Under the pieces are notes generated by a model. It had not been told where the DNA came from. It saw only the letters and a program-made list of their open reading frames with translations, and did not search any database. Positions 16,473-26,415 of a stretch of DNA of 64,000 bases are shown here, piece after piece. Source of the stretch: CAINVV01 sp037137375 (GTDB lineage: Bacteria; Bacteroidota; Bacteroidia; Bacteroidales; Prolixibacteraceae); the NCBI GenBank assembly GCA_037137375.1, contig JBAXKJ010000002.1, positions 62,001 to 126,000 of the forward strand. The letters are read 5' to 3'. Within the stretch, counting starts at the first letter, position 1, and each line of letters begins with the position of its first letter. Both the position numbers and the translations under genes were made by a program.

Positions 16473-19400
16473 TTAATATATTAGCATTACTGCACCGCTT
16501 TGTCTGTGGGCTTTCCCTTGAAAATCAACAAAATCAAGCACCCAAACATAAGTGCCAACTGGTGCCATAGTTCCATTGGACAATTTTCCATCCCACCCAA
16601 TTGCTTCATTTCTACATTCAAAAACCACATCATACCATCTGCTGTAAATCGTCAGGTGGTATCCTATCGTCATGATTCCATTAGACCAGGGTCTGAATTC
16701 CCTGTCAATGGCATTCTGTGCTGAAGGAGAAAAAGCGTTGGGTACATATAATTTTCTCAGACCAATCACAAGTTGTAAGGCGGAGATATCCAAACATCCA
16801 TATTGATTGAATACCGTTTGCACCACACTCAAGGGACCCACAATTTTGTACTTATGCAATGGATTTTTCAGATCAGAGTAGGTATTATCGCCAAAGTCCC
16901 AATGGAAGCTTGTGGCATCTTTACTTTGATCCAAAAAGGATACCTCCGGCTGGTCATTGTATATCTCTGAGGGTGTAAAGGAAAATCCGGCCTGAGGTTT
17001 GGGATAAACCCGGATGAAACTCTTTTCAACCAGTGATGAGGTGCATTGCGTCGTCTTTGAGGATGCACGAACTGAAACATCATAGTACTTGTTGGGAATT
17101 AAGAAAGTGCGTGTAATGTCTTTACCTGTAACCGATTCCCCTTCCCCAAAATCCCAAATATAATCTATCAAATCGACTTTGTCGCCTGCCTTTGCCGACA
17201 GATTGATGGTTAACGGTGCACATATATTCCGGGTATCCGTAAAAATATTAAAAACCGGTTTTCGTTTGATTGTCAGTTGTTTGTTTTCACTTTTACATCC
17301 ATATTTTGAAACCACCTGCAATGAAATGGTTGCCAATGGCTTGTTGAGCAAGTTAAATATCAAAGGCCCGGCAGTATTCTTTGGATTCGAGATGATTTCT
17401 TCTGCATCGAGCGGAGATAAATCCCAGTTAAACTTATCCGTATTGGTGGAAGTACCCAGATAGCTCACGCTGTTATTTCCCGGATTGAGGCAACTTGCCG
17501 GATCAAGGGTGAAGCCAACCGTGGGAATAGGTGCATTATATACCTTTAGACCTGACAGTGACTGATTTATGCAGCCATGACTACTGGTAACTTTCAATGA
17601 GACCGTATAATAACCAACTGTATTGTAACTGTGGGTAACATCTTTCCCTGTGGCATTTTTATTGTCTCCAAAATACCAGGTGTATTGCGCTCCTGCTCCA
17701 TTGTCGAAAGCCTGGAAAGTAAAAGCATCATTCAGACATTTCACAGAATCTTGAACAGTAAAAAGAGTAGTGGGCAAAGGGAAGACACTGATCCATTGAG
17801 GTTTCACCAAAATTGAACTGCATCCGGTTGTTTTGGAAACTGCTGTGATCCTGACATCGTAGGATTCCTTAGGCAAAGCATAGGTATAGGTTACCTGAGA
17901 TCCGAGGCCTGTATCGCCATTCCCATAATCCCAGCTATAGGTAACCTGATCGACCGGATCGTTGGTAACAGCCTTAAGATTAACAGGAAATGGCGCACAA
18001 CCTGAACTATCCTGAGAAAAGACAGAGATAGAAGGATTCCGCAGTAATTGAATACTTTTCGTCTCGCTCACACAACCAATTTTTGAAACAACCTGCAGAG
18101 AGACCGAACTTTTTGGTTTTGATTTCAGATCAAATATCAAGGGACCCTTGGTATTGCCTGGATTCTTAATCACTTCATCTGGCTGGAAGCCGGATAAATC
18201 CCAGATGTAACGGTCCAGATCATCACCGGAACCAACATAATTAAGTGTTTGAGCTCCTGCTTTCAGACATTGATTATTTTGAATAGAAAAATCCACTGTA
18301 GGACTGGAGACTACTGAAACAATATTCTTTCTGCGAATAGTATTCGTGCATTTATTGTCAAAAATGACTGTCAACTGTACATCATATTTTCCAATTTTGG
18401 AATAGGTGTGAACGGCATCCTTTGACTGGTGATCACTGCTTCCATCCCCCCAATCCCATAGATAGTCGATTATTTTTCCAGAACTCAATGCTGAAAATCT
18501 CACCTCTTTCTTTTCACAAACCAATGTATCACTGACATTGAAACTGATGGAAGGTGGTTGAAAGAATCCAACGGTAAAGCTGGTATCAGAAACACAACCA
18601 AATTCATTTCTTGCAGTAAAGGTCAAAGGAAAATTCCCTGACTGGGGAACAGAAACGGTCAGGCCGCGTATGGTGACTGCTGGATTACTGCTGGACAGCG
18701 AAGAATTACTGGTATTCGAAGAGATATTTATGGTTGTTGATAAATTGCCACAAATAGTCAGGTCCCCTTTGGCCATGGTAATTTTTGGTTTTGCAGCAAA
18801 GCTAATGCGGACAGTGTCCCTTGCCGGACATCCGTATTTATTTGTAGCCAGTACGCTATAGGTACCGTTTGCATTAACTGATATCTTTTGTGCGTTCTCG
18901 TTGGTTGACCATTTATAAGAAGAATACCCGGCGCCAGCGTCAAGCAGAAGTGGTTTTTGACAATAGGTTGAATCCTTGCCTAAATTAATTATCGGATTAC
19001 TTTCAAAGACATAGATACTGTCGCTTAAAGTACATCCATCTGTTGTAGATGTAGTTACCTTGTAATATCCCTGACGACTCACAGTTATTTTCTGCGTGGT
19101 TTCGCCTGTATTCCACTTGAATGCTGAAAATTGGGAGCCTGCATCTAATACTTTGGTCTCCCCCTTGCAAATCAGAATGGTATCTCTGACAAAACGAAGA
19201 TCTCCTCCAAGATCAAGTTTTACCCTGACGTCAAACCCAACGCTATAGCCAAATGATTCTGGATTCCCATATGCATAAACATAGGCAATGAACCCCTTAC
19301 CTGATTCGATACTTTTCAGATTGTGTTTTCCTTTGTCTATTTTGACTTGTGCATATGAATACCCTGAACTGGGAAGAGTTTGAAAAGGAATAGCTTTGTC

Positions 19401-20639
19401 ATCCAGTAATATTTGATTCGTTGCATCATCTTTGGTGACGATGTTGACATAATATTTGTTTTTTAAGTTCTGAGAATCATAGGCGACAAAAGTCGAAAAT
19501 TCGCGGGTCTGTTCTACCGGATTAACAATTACCATAAAAGGATCACCATCCCAATCCCAAATGGTTAAACCGGGTGGGCGGTCCACACTGTTTGAAACCA
19601 TGTACTGAGCCAGTAAAACGGGTTTATCGCTTTCAACTAACGAAGGCTCATTGACCTTAAGCACAAATTCATAATAAGCACCCCGATTTAAAACAACTGT
19701 ACCTTTGCCACTTATTCTAATGGTTGTATTGTTTTGCGAGGCCATTACCCTGAATCGGTCCTCGGACCTTCCGGATAGCGGAACGGTTACAAATTTCCTT
19801 CCCCAAGAAGGCAATGCGGGCATTTGCTCATAAAGATGGTCCCACGAATCAACATTCGGATCCGCAGGTACTGATGTTGCCAAGGCTCCCGAAAAAACGG
19901 CAATAGCTTTGTCACTTTTAATATAACTTCCTGTCAGGTCACCTTGTCCAGGTAAATTAAGATGATTCATCGATTGTACCTGATAAAGTTCACCTTTGTT
20001 CAAAGTGATAGCAAAGGGAATATTAGCCGGTTGAAGTTTATCCGTAATTTTAGTTGGCGTAATATTGATGGTTGTGTTATTTTCTGTGGCAACAACCATG
20101 AATTCACTATTCTTACCACTTCCGTTATATAGTTCAATTCCATATATATCAGTCTGGATATGTGGCGTATAGCACATTGCAAAGTATTCATTTCCCAAAG
20201 TTTCTTTGGGATAAATCACAGCAACATCGGCTGAATTTTCGCACCAGTTCAATGCATAAACATTGAGGGAATTATCTGAAACCAGGTGAATTGCCCTATT
20301 CTGGATAATTTCTGAACCAATTGCCTCCACATCCGGCCAGGGGATACGGATATAAGTTGGTACGTTTGGAATGATTGTTTGGGTATATGAAGGCGTAGCA
20401 GATGAGCCAATATAAACATCGACATGACAGGTATAAACTGAGATCAGTGTCATCTCGGTATAATGGACAATTTGCAAATAATAAGGGGCCTGAGGTACCT
20501 GATAATTTCGGTTTTCCATGAATCCAAACCAGAAATCCTTCCCTTCCGTAGATTTCACGCATGAATTCGAAGTATTTTGGGCATCAAGTATTCCGGTTAA
20601 TGAGAGGAAAAGCAACAATATGGACCAACATTTCATCAT
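16473..20639 (-). CDS. Large PKD-repeat T9SS cargo protein with IgGFc-binding-like N-terminus
   Basis: A 1388-residue secreted protein; two adjacent ATG codons (20639 or 20636) could start it. A signal peptide (ILLLFLSLTGILDAQ) is followed by a region to about residue 450 with STEGKDFWFGFM and similar blocks of the IgGFc-binding family. Two short Ig-like repeats (about 500-620: FKWNTGETTQKI.., YKWSTNENAQKI..) come next. PKD-type WDxGD motifs lie near residues 730, 905, 988, 1164 and 1248. The final 85 residues (from LYVPNAFSPSAQN to GTYVWVLDFVDFQG...GAVMLIY) are a gliding-motility-associated C-terminal domain, the type B T9SS sorting signal. It is probably exported through the SprA translocon and surface-attached as an adhesin. 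Part of the middle is internally duplicated. Confidence 0.88.
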   Translation of the reverse strand: MMKCWSILLLFLSLTGILDAQNTSNSCVKSTEGKDFWFGFMENRNYQVPQAPYYLQIVHYTEMTLISVYTCHVDVYIGSSATPSYTQTIIPNVPTYIRIPWPDVEAIGSEIIQNRAIHLVSDNSLNVYALNWCENSADVAVIYPKETLGNEYFAMCYTPHIQTDIYGIELYNGSGKNSEFMVVATENNTTINITPTKITDKLQPANIPFAITLNKGELYQVQSMNHLNLPGQGDLTGSYIKSDKAIAVFSGALATSVPADPNVDSWDHLYEQMPALPSWGRKFVTVPLSGRSEDRFRVMASQNNTTIRISGKGTVVLNRGAYYEFVLKVNEPSLVESDKPVLLAQYMVSNSVDRPPGLTIWDWDGDPFMVIVNPVEQTREFSTFVAYDSQNLKNKYYVNIVTKDDATNQILLDDKAIPFQTLPSSGYSYAQVKIDKGKHNLKSIESGKGFIAYVYAYGNPESFGYSVGFDVRVKLDLGGDLRFVRDTILICKGETKVLDAGSQFSAFKWNTGETTQKITVSRQGYYKVTTSTTDGCTLSDSIYVFESNPIINLGKDSTYCQKPLLLDAGAGYSSYKWSTNENAQKISVNANGTYSVLATNKYGCPARDTVRISFAAKPKITMAKGDLTICGNLSTTINISSNTSNSSLSSSNPAVTIRGLTVSVPQSGNFPLTFTARNEFGCVSDTSFTVGFFQPPSISFNVSDTLVCEKKEVRFSALSSGKIIDYLWDWGDGSSDHQSKDAVHTYSKIGKYDVQLTVIFDNKCTNTIRRKNIVSVVSSPTVDFSIQNNQCLKAGAQTLNYVGSGDDLDRYIWDLSGFQPDEVIKNPGNTKGPLIFDLKSKPKSSVSLQVVSKIGCVSETKSIQLLRNPSISVFSQDSSGCAPFPVNLKAVTNDPVDQVTYSWDYGNGDTGLGSQVTYTYALPKESYDVRITAVSKTTGCSSILVKPQWISVFPLPTTLFTVQDSVKCLNDAFTFQAFDNGAGAQYTWYFGDNKNATGKDVTHSYNTVGYYTVSLKVTSSHGCINQSLSGLKVYNAPIPTVGFTLDPASCLNPGNNSVSYLGTSTNTDKFNWDLSPLDAEEIISNPKNTAGPLIFNLLNKPLATISLQVVSKYGCKSENKQLTIKRKPVFNIFTDTRNICAPLTINLSAKAGDKVDLIDYIWDFGEGESVTGKDITRTFLIPNKYYDVSVRASSKTTQCTSSLVEKSFIRVYPKPQAGFSFTPSEIYNDQPEVSFLDQSKDATSFHWDFGDNTYSDLKNPLHKYKIVGPLSVVQTVFNQYGCLDISALQLVIGLRKLYVPNAFSPSAQNAIDREFRPWSNGIMTIGYHLTIYSRWYDVVFECRNEAIGWDGKLSNGTMAPVGTYVWVLDFVDFQGKAHRQSGAVMLIY

Positions 20640-20706
20640 AAGGAAACCATCAAATAATAATACTATCCCCCGAAAAATCTGAAAGGCAAAATTGAGGCCT
20701 GAATTC

Positions 20707-22461
20707 TTACTGTTCGGCTTTTACCAGCTGCAGGTACAATTCATCCAGCTGAGCCTGGGCAATAGGTGAAGGGGAATCGTTCATCACGTCTCTTCCCGAG
20801 TTATTTTTTGGGAATGCAATGACATCGCGGATAGAATCCAGTCCGGCGAACATGGACACCAACCTGTCGAATCCAAAAGCAATTCCTGCATGAGGTGGGG
20901 CACCGAATTTGAAGGCATTCATCAGGAAACCAAACTGATCTTCGGCTGCTTCTTTGGTAAAGCCCAGGATCTTGAACATCTTGGCCTGAAGTGCACTGTC
21001 GAAGATTCTGACAGAACCTCCTCCGATCTCCACACCGTTGATTACCAAGTCATAAGCATTAGCTCTTACCTTACCAGGATCGCTGTCCAGGAGCGCAATA
21101 TCCTCCGGCTTAGGCGATGTGAACGGATGATGCATGGCAAAGAAGCGCTGCGTTTCCTCGTTCCATTCGAGCAAAGGGAAGTCCACGACCCAGAGTGGTT
21201 TGAAATTTTCTCTATCCATCAGTCCACACTGGCGCCCCATTTCCAGTCTCAAAGAGGAGATAACCGGCAATGTTTTTTCTTTTGTTCCGAACATAATCAG
21301 CAATAAGTCACCTGGCTGAGCGTTGAATCTTTCGGCCCATTTCTGAAGATCTTCAGGCGAATAATATTTGTCGACGGATGATTTTATCGTGCCGTCGATG
21401 TTCACTTTCGCGTAGACCAGTCCGGTACCTCCTATCTGTGATTTCTTAATATAATCTGTTAAGGCATCGAGCTGCTTTCTGGTATATTCACCGCAACCTG
21501 TCGCGCAGATACCGCCAATATAGGCTGCATCATCGAAGAGTTTAAAGTCCTTTCCCTTAACCAGGTCAGTAATTTCATGGATTTCCATTCCAAAGCGGAG
21601 GTCAGGTTTGTCGTTGCCATATTTCTCAAAGGCCTGGGCGAAGGTCATTCTGGGAAAATCAACTACATCGATTCCTTTGATCTCCTTGAAAATATTTTTT
21701 GTCAGTCCTTCGAACATGTTCAGCACATCCTCCTGGTGGACATACGACATCTCGCAGTCGATCTGGGTAAACTCAGGTTGACGGTCGGCCCGGAGGTCTT
21801 CATCCCTGAAGCATTTTACGATCTGATAATAACGATCGAAACCGGCGACCATCAGCAACTGCTTGAATAGCTGCGGAGATTGTGGCAGAGCATAAAATTG
21901 ATTTGGGTTCATCCTGGATGGCACGACGAAATCACGGGCACCTTCGGGTGTAGATTTTATCAGTACAGGCGTTTCAGTTTCAATAAAGTCATGTTTATCG
22001 AGGTAGTTTCTGACAACATGCGCCATTTTTGCCCTTAGTTCAAGATTTTTCCTGACGGCCTCCCGGCGAAGGTCCAGGTAACGGTATTTCATACGAAGCT
22101 CGTCACCGCCGTCGGTATCGTCCTGGATAGTGAATGGAGGAGTGACAGCTGCATTGAGAATATTCAGTTTGGAAATATGGAGTTCAACATCCCCGGTAGC
22201 CATTTTTGCATTCTTGCTGGAGCGTTCCCTGACGATTCCATGCGCCTGGACAACAAATTCACGACCAAGGGTTGAAGCTATATTTTTCACCTCTTCAGAT
22301 GACTGATCGTCCACTACCAGCTGAGTGATGCCATAGCGATCCCTCAGGTCGATGAAAGTCATTCCACCCAGGTTTCTAACCCTTTGAACCCATCCGGCGA
22401 GAACAATTTCCTGGCCGGTATTTCCCATTCGTATTTCGCCGCAAGTATGATTTCTGTACAT
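20707..22461 (-). CDS. aspS: Aspartyl-tRNA synthetase
   Basis: A 584-residue class IIb synthetase, starting at the ATG at 22459-22461 (MYRNHTCGE). The N-terminal OB-fold anticodon domain shows VxLAGWVQRVRNLGGMTFIDLRDRYG. Class II motif 2 (CFRDEDLRADRQPEFTQIDCE) and motif 3 (HAGIAFGFDRLV) are intact, and the bacterial GAD insert lies between them, so this is the bacterial type enzyme. Length is as expected. It is divergent from tadA with only 46 bases between the start codons, so the two tRNA-related genes share a very short promoter region. Confidence 0.98.
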   Translation of the reverse strand: MYRNHTCGEIRMGNTGQEIVLAGWVQRVRNLGGMTFIDLRDRYGITQLVVDDQSSEEVKNIASTLGREFVVQAHGIVRERSSKNAKMATGDVELHISKLNILNAAVTPPFTIQDDTDGGDELRMKYRYLDLRREAVRKNLELRAKMAHVVRNYLDKHDFIETETPVLIKSTPEGARDFVVPSRMNPNQFYALPQSPQLFKQLLMVAGFDRYYQIVKCFRDEDLRADRQPEFTQIDCEMSYVHQEDVLNMFEGLTKNIFKEIKGIDVVDFPRMTFAQAFEKYGNDKPDLRFGMEIHEITDLVKGKDFKLFDDAAYIGGICATGCGEYTRKQLDALTDYIKKSQIGGTGLVYAKVNIDGTIKSSVDKYYSPEDLQKWAERFNAQPGDLLLIMFGTKEKTLPVISSLRLEMGRQCGLMDRENFKPLWVVDFPLLEWNEETQRFFAMHHPFTSPKPEDIALLDSDPGKVRANAYDLVINGVEIGGGSVRIFDSALQAKMFKILGFTKEAAEDQFGFLMNAFKFGAPPHAGIAFGFDRLVSMFAGLDSIRDVIAFPKNNSGRDVMNDSPSPIAQAQLDELYLQLVKAEQ

Positions 22462-22507
22462 TTGTAAGCGTTTATTTTTTAAGGTCGCTAATTTACGAAA
22501 CAAAAAG

Positions 22508-22951
22508 ATGATTCATCCTTTCGACGACGAATATTTCATGAAGAGAGCACTGGCTGAGGCAGAACAGGCTTTTCAGGAAGGCGAAATCCCGGTAGGGGCT
22601 GTCGTGGTTTGTCAGAATAAAATCATTGCCAGGGCGCATAACCAGACCGAGACACTCTCAGATGTGACGGCTCATGCGGAAATGCTGGCCATTACTTCCG
22701 CTACTGGCTGGCTTGGAGGAAAATACCTGACGGGATGCACTTTATTTATTACGCTGGAACCTTGTGTGATGTGTGCCGGAGCGCTGGGATGGGCTCAGAT
22801 TGACCGGATTGTCTGGGGTGCACCGGATAGCAAGAGGGGATTTCTGAAATTTGCACCGGAAGCGTTACATCCCAAGACCCAGACCACAGGTGGCATCCTT
22901 GCCGCCGATTGTGAGTCGTTGTTAAAATTGTTTTTCGAGGCTAAAAGATAA
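22508..22951 (+). CDS. tadA: tRNA-specific adenosine deaminase
   Basis: A 147-residue zinc deaminase that converts the wobble adenosine 34 of tRNA-Arg(ACG) to inosine. The active-site HAE motif is at H56-A57-E58 and the PCxxC motif gives C86 and C89. GEIPVGAVVV and the final helix are typical. Its head-to-head position with aspS is consistent with a translation role. A palindromic hairpin with a T-rich tail follows about 130 bases downstream. Confidence 0.95.
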   Translation: MIHPFDDEYFMKRALAEAEQAFQEGEIPVGAVVVCQNKIIARAHNQTETLSDVTAHAEMLAITSATGWLGGKYLTGCTLFITLEPCVMCAGALGWAQIDRIVWGAPDSKRGFLKFAPEALHPKTQTTGGILAADCESLLKLFFEAKR

Positions 22952-23056
22952 TTTCTTTTTGTCCTCCAAACAACGTAACTTGTAGTATCATACTTTAAAA
23001 TCCGACGGGGAACGTTGCCCAAGCGGATTAAAAAAACCCCTCAATTCTTCCTGAAG

Positions 23057-23119
23057 AATTTGACCGCCGGAATGACATTTTCCTGCCGGCAGGAATCTTT
23101 TTGCTCAAAATTTGACCGC
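23057..23119 (+). repeat. Pair of 11-bp direct repeats around a palindrome
   Basis: AATTTGACCGC occurs at 23057-23067 and again at 23109-23119. Between them is the palindrome TTCCTGCCGGCAGGAA (23080-23095). The second copy ends 8 bases before the start codon of the next gene. It could be an operator, or target duplications left around a small palindromic insertion. Confidence 0.6.
23080..23105 (+). terminator. Probable terminator between tadA and the Ig-like gene
   Basis: The 16-bp perfect palindrome TTCCTGCCGGCAGGAA is followed by TCTTTTTG, giving a hairpin with a T-run. A second palindrome (AATTCTTCCTGAAGAATT, 23043-23060) lies just upstream. Confidence 0.55.
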
Positions 23120-23127
23120 AAATAATT

Positions 23128-24318
23128 ATGTCCTATCAAATATCCATATTGCTTTTAACCTGCTCCAGTTTGATTTTTTGGTCCGGGCCTTATATTCCAG
23201 GTACATATTCTAACAATTACCAGGAAGAATCGTTATCAGGCCTTGTCCTCACATTGAATATCAAGACTCAGCCAACGGACCAGACAGATTGCAAAGGAAA
23301 TAAGTCTACTTTTTCAGTTGTCACAGAAGGTGGTACCGGCAAAATCCATTACCTCTGGAAAAGGAAACGACCATCAGATCCAGCCTTTATCGCATTTGGG
23401 GCGGCCGATTCTGTGAAACTCGCTGTGTATAATATCGGCGTTGGCAATGAATCACCTGATTGCACCTTGTATCAGGTTTCTGTGACGGATGCTGAGGTGG
23501 AGATAACTTCTACCCCTGCCCTACTAACTGTCAATCAGATAACAGGTATTTCCCCGGTAGGAGTTGCCAGTTACAGGCTGAATCAGGGGGAAAATTTATG
23601 GTTGAAGGTACTGACATCCGGAAATTCTCCATCAGGTTTTCAATGGATCAGAAAATCAGGATTCTCAAATTGGCCTGATGTAAAGGATGGAATATCAATT
23701 TTGGGAAGCCAGGATGCACAACTTAATTTCACTGAAATATCCCCTTGCGATTCAGGGATTTACAAAATCAGGGTAACTTTTCCAACCATCAACGGCAATT
23801 TCTGCACTGAGACCTCGGCAATTACAAGGAGGATATTTGTATTGGCGATTCCGGATACTGAACCACCCACATTTATAGACCTGGATAATTTCAAAATGAA
23901 GTTTTGTCCCGACGACCTGATCGAGGCAGCATGGGGCGATTCTATTGCAGGCATTCAGCCAAACAAGAATAACTCCTGTTTGTTTCGCAAATCTGATACA
24001 CTTTTCGACCTGTCTCCTGCCAATTTCTCCGATAATATCACGCCTTCAGTAAGTCTGATACTTCACTGGGGCCTTTTTTACGATGATATTTTACATCTGC
24101 CTGTTACGGATGAGAGCGGAGCACCTTTGGATGACAGGATTGGACAGATTTCCGGTCATCCGGAAAGTATAAAATTTGAAGACAAGTCTCTTCCCAACCA
24201 ATTATGGCAACTTATTTTCTGGCTGGAAGATGTAGCAGGAAATCTTACGCCTGTTTCTCAGAGACATATCATCACCATTGGATTACTTCGGCGACCCGAA
24301 ATAGTTAGCAATTTTTAA
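23128..24318 (+). CDS. Secreted Ig-like protein A of the plus-strand A-B-C cluster
   Basis: A 396-residue protein with a hydrophobic N-terminal signal (ISILLLTCSSLIFWSG). Residues about 45-135 and 140-245 look like two Ig-type domains (YLWKRKRPSDPAF.., FQWIRKSGFSNWPDV..). From about 250 on, the sequence (LFRKSDTLFDLSPANFSDN, LILHW, FWLEDVAGN, ITIGLLRRPEIVSNF) parallels the C-terminal 150 residues of the 1221-residue protein A' on the opposite strand. No T9SS sorting domain is visible. It is followed after 22 bases by gene B and then C, so the three are probably one operon. Function unknown; a surface or extracellular structural role is inferred from domain type and company. Confidence 0.7.
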   Translation: MSYQISILLLTCSSLIFWSGPYIPGTYSNNYQEESLSGLVLTLNIKTQPTDQTDCKGNKSTFSVVTEGGTGKIHYLWKRKRPSDPAFIAFGAADSVKLAVYNIGVGNESPDCTLYQVSVTDAEVEITSTPALLTVNQITGISPVGVASYRLNQGENLWLKVLTSGNSPSGFQWIRKSGFSNWPDVKDGISILGSQDAQLNFTEISPCDSGIYKIRVTFPTINGNFCTETSAITRRIFVLAIPDTEPPTFIDLDNFKMKFCPDDLIEAAWGDSIAGIQPNKNNSCLFRKSDTLFDLSPANFSDNITPSVSLILHWGLFYDDILHLPVTDESGAPLDDRIGQISGHPESIKFEDKSLPNQLWQLIFWLEDVAGNLTPVSQRHIITIGLLRRPEIVSNF

Positions 24319-24340
24319 AACACAAATCCTTAATTTATCT

Positions 24341-25414
24341 ATGATGAAAAAATCTATTGCTTTATGTGGAAAGATCCCCCAATTCCTATTTCTATTTCTG
24401 CTGGGGCTGACATGGTCCGCAGGTTTCCGCGCTCATGGACAGACTATTCCCAGATTGCCCAATTGTGTCGATTCGCCCCTGCATCCCATGGCCGGGAAGA
24501 ATTATGATTATGCTGTAACGATTGCAGCACCTTACACGACCCCTCAGACATTTGATTGGTATGTCACCGATAATCCGGGTTTTATTGTTGGTTCTGCCTT
24601 GATAACAACCAATATTATCCCCAACGATAAGGAATATATTGATGCCGGCACAGGTTATCACAGCACTTCAACAGGTTCGAACTCCATCACCATTAAATGG
24701 ACCGGTAAAGCGGTTGCCAATGCAAAATCAAAACCATATTTTCTGGTCATCAACTACAAAGGCACCAATGGTACACTTTGTGAGGCCTCGAATCTAAGAG
24801 CCTATAAGATAGAGCCATACAATGCCTTCACCCTGGATCTCACCAATATGGATGGAAATGCTGATCTCGGATTGAATGGTTCCAATATCGCAGTAATGGG
24901 AAGAATGTGTGCCAGGGATATCCTTTCTGCCAATTATGATGGCACAAAAATGGTCTATGATTATGGCGTGAATGAGCTTGTCTTTAAAGTGGTGGCGGCC
25001 AATTTCAGTAGTGGCTGGACTCCTTCAGTAAAAATAACAGGATTGGCGGGGTCCCAGAGTGTCAGCTCGGTTGAATGGTCCGGATCATTGACTTTTGCTG
25101 GGACAAATCCCTTCACGAAGGGTGCTGACGGCTGGACTCCTGCGAACAAGATCAGCGCTCCCGCCAACAACCTGACCGCCGGTGGTGAAGCTGTGTACAT
25201 CAAAGTTTCAATTAAAAACAATGATTATGAAGGTGTGACAGATACTGCAATTACCTTAACCCTCAACGGTGTCACAAATGACGGAGATGAAGATGTTCAT
25301 TATGCAGACTGTTTGCCAGACGGATTTACCAATGATTCAGCGACCCAACTGATTCTTGCCCGTCCTTCTATCGTTAGCAATACCGGAACGCCGATACAAA
25401 CTTTCCTTCCATGA
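24341..25414 (+). CDS. Secreted protein B of the plus-strand cluster, unrecognised family
   Basis: A 357-residue protein with a signal peptide (FLFLFLLGLTWSAGFRAHGQ). I do not recognise a described domain. It is clearly paralogous to B' (356 residues): shared blocks include DSPLHPMAGKNYDY, KMVYDYGVNELVFKVVAANFS (about residues 203-222), the GDEDVHYADC segment and a terminal QTFLP. It is rich in Thr, Ser, Asn and beta-type patterns, with few Cys, and lacks a sorting domain. Its stop is one base before the start of C, so the two are probably translated together. A soluble or fibre-forming partner of A and C is one possibility. Confidence 0.75.
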   Translation: MMKKSIALCGKIPQFLFLFLLGLTWSAGFRAHGQTIPRLPNCVDSPLHPMAGKNYDYAVTIAAPYTTPQTFDWYVTDNPGFIVGSALITTNIIPNDKEYIDAGTGYHSTSTGSNSITIKWTGKAVANAKSKPYFLVINYKGTNGTLCEASNLRAYKIEPYNAFTLDLTNMDGNADLGLNGSNIAVMGRMCARDILSANYDGTKMVYDYGVNELVFKVVAANFSSGWTPSVKITGLAGSQSVSSVEWSGSLTFAGTNPFTKGADGWTPANKISAPANNLTAGGEAVYIKVSIKNNDYEGVTDTAITLTLNGVTNDGDEDVHYADCLPDGFTNDSATQLILARPSIVSNTGTPIQTFLP

Positions 25415-25415
25415 G

Positions 25416-26312
25416 ATGAAGTATCTGATACAATTCAGCTATATATTGATTCCGTTGCTGCTTTTTGCAGTGAAAGGTTTCTCTCAAATTGAAGGTTTCT
25501 TTTTCACAGGCGAATCAGTCCAATTTGAGATAACTCCGATTAATGGAATCCTTTATAGCTGGAATGTACTTGAAAATGCAGAATTTAAATGTGTTGTGAA
25601 AACAGACCAAGTGACTTTTCTGACAATCAAAAACAGTCCGGTAATTAAAATCAGATGGGAAAAGGCAGGGAAATATTTCCTTGCACTCTCCGGAGTCAAT
25701 GAGAGTGGATGTTCAAACATGAGAATTTATCCGATGATCGTTTCGAATGATCATATTCCTGTGGCCGTTGATGATTATGTCATTGGCACCTGGTTAACAA
25801 GTATCCGTGTAAATGCATTAGGCAATGATTATGATCTAAAAAACGATCTTGATACTTCCAGCCTGAAAATGCTTACAAAGGCAGAATACGGAGACGTGAC
25901 CATATCAACTGGAGGCGAAATTAAATATGTTCCTATTAAAAATCATTCAGGGCGTGACTGTTTTTATTACCGGATTTGTGATAAACGAAATATGTGTGAT
26001 ACAGCGATGATAACTATTGATATAAAGGATCCTCCGCTTTTCTTTCCAGAAGGAATCTCACCAAATGGAGATGGTTTAAATGATCGTTTTATTATTAAAG
26101 GGCTGGAAGCCTTTGATAAATCTTCCCTTACAATTTTTAGCCGGGATGGAGTTGTTATTTACTTGAATGATGATTATCAAAATGATTGGTCGGGATTGCA
26201 GAATACAAAAAATCACGCTGCAATTCCAGTTCCACCGGGCACCTATTACTATCTGCTTTGCCTCGGAGGAACAAGAAGAATAATAAAAGGATTTGTTTAC
26301 CTGACAAAATGA
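25416..26312 (+). CDS. T9SS cargo protein C of the plus-strand cluster
   Basis: A 298-residue protein starting at the ATG at 25416, one base after the B stop; an earlier in-frame start would overlap B. A signal peptide (YILIPLLLFAVKGFSQ) is followed by a short Ig/PKD-like domain, then a cadherin-like segment (IRVNALGNDYDLKNDLD...GDVTISTGGEIKYVP) and the gliding-motility-associated C-terminal domain beginning FFPEGISPNGDGLNDRF and ending in YYYLLCLGG...FVYLTK. That domain is the type B T9SS sorting signal, so C is predicted to cross the outer membrane and stay on the surface. It is paralogous to C' but lacks the two middle domains of that protein. Confidence 0.85.
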   Translation: MKYLIQFSYILIPLLLFAVKGFSQIEGFFFTGESVQFEITPINGILYSWNVLENAEFKCVVKTDQVTFLTIKNSPVIKIRWEKAGKYFLALSGVNESGCSNMRIYPMIVSNDHIPVAVDDYVIGTWLTSIRVNALGNDYDLKNDLDTSSLKMLTKAEYGDVTISTGGEIKYVPIKNHSGRDCFYYRICDKRNMCDTAMITIDIKDPPLFFPEGISPNGDGLNDRFIIKGLEAFDKSSLTIFSRDGVVIYLNDDYQNDWSGLQNTKNHAAIPVPPGTYYYLLCLGGTRRIIKGFVYLTK

Positions 26313-26415
26313 AACGGACATGTTGTTTGATAACACCCAGGAGAATGACAATAATTTTCACAAAATGGAGTTCTATACTGCCTTTAAAAACCAAATTATT
26401 ACTTTATAAAGCCTG

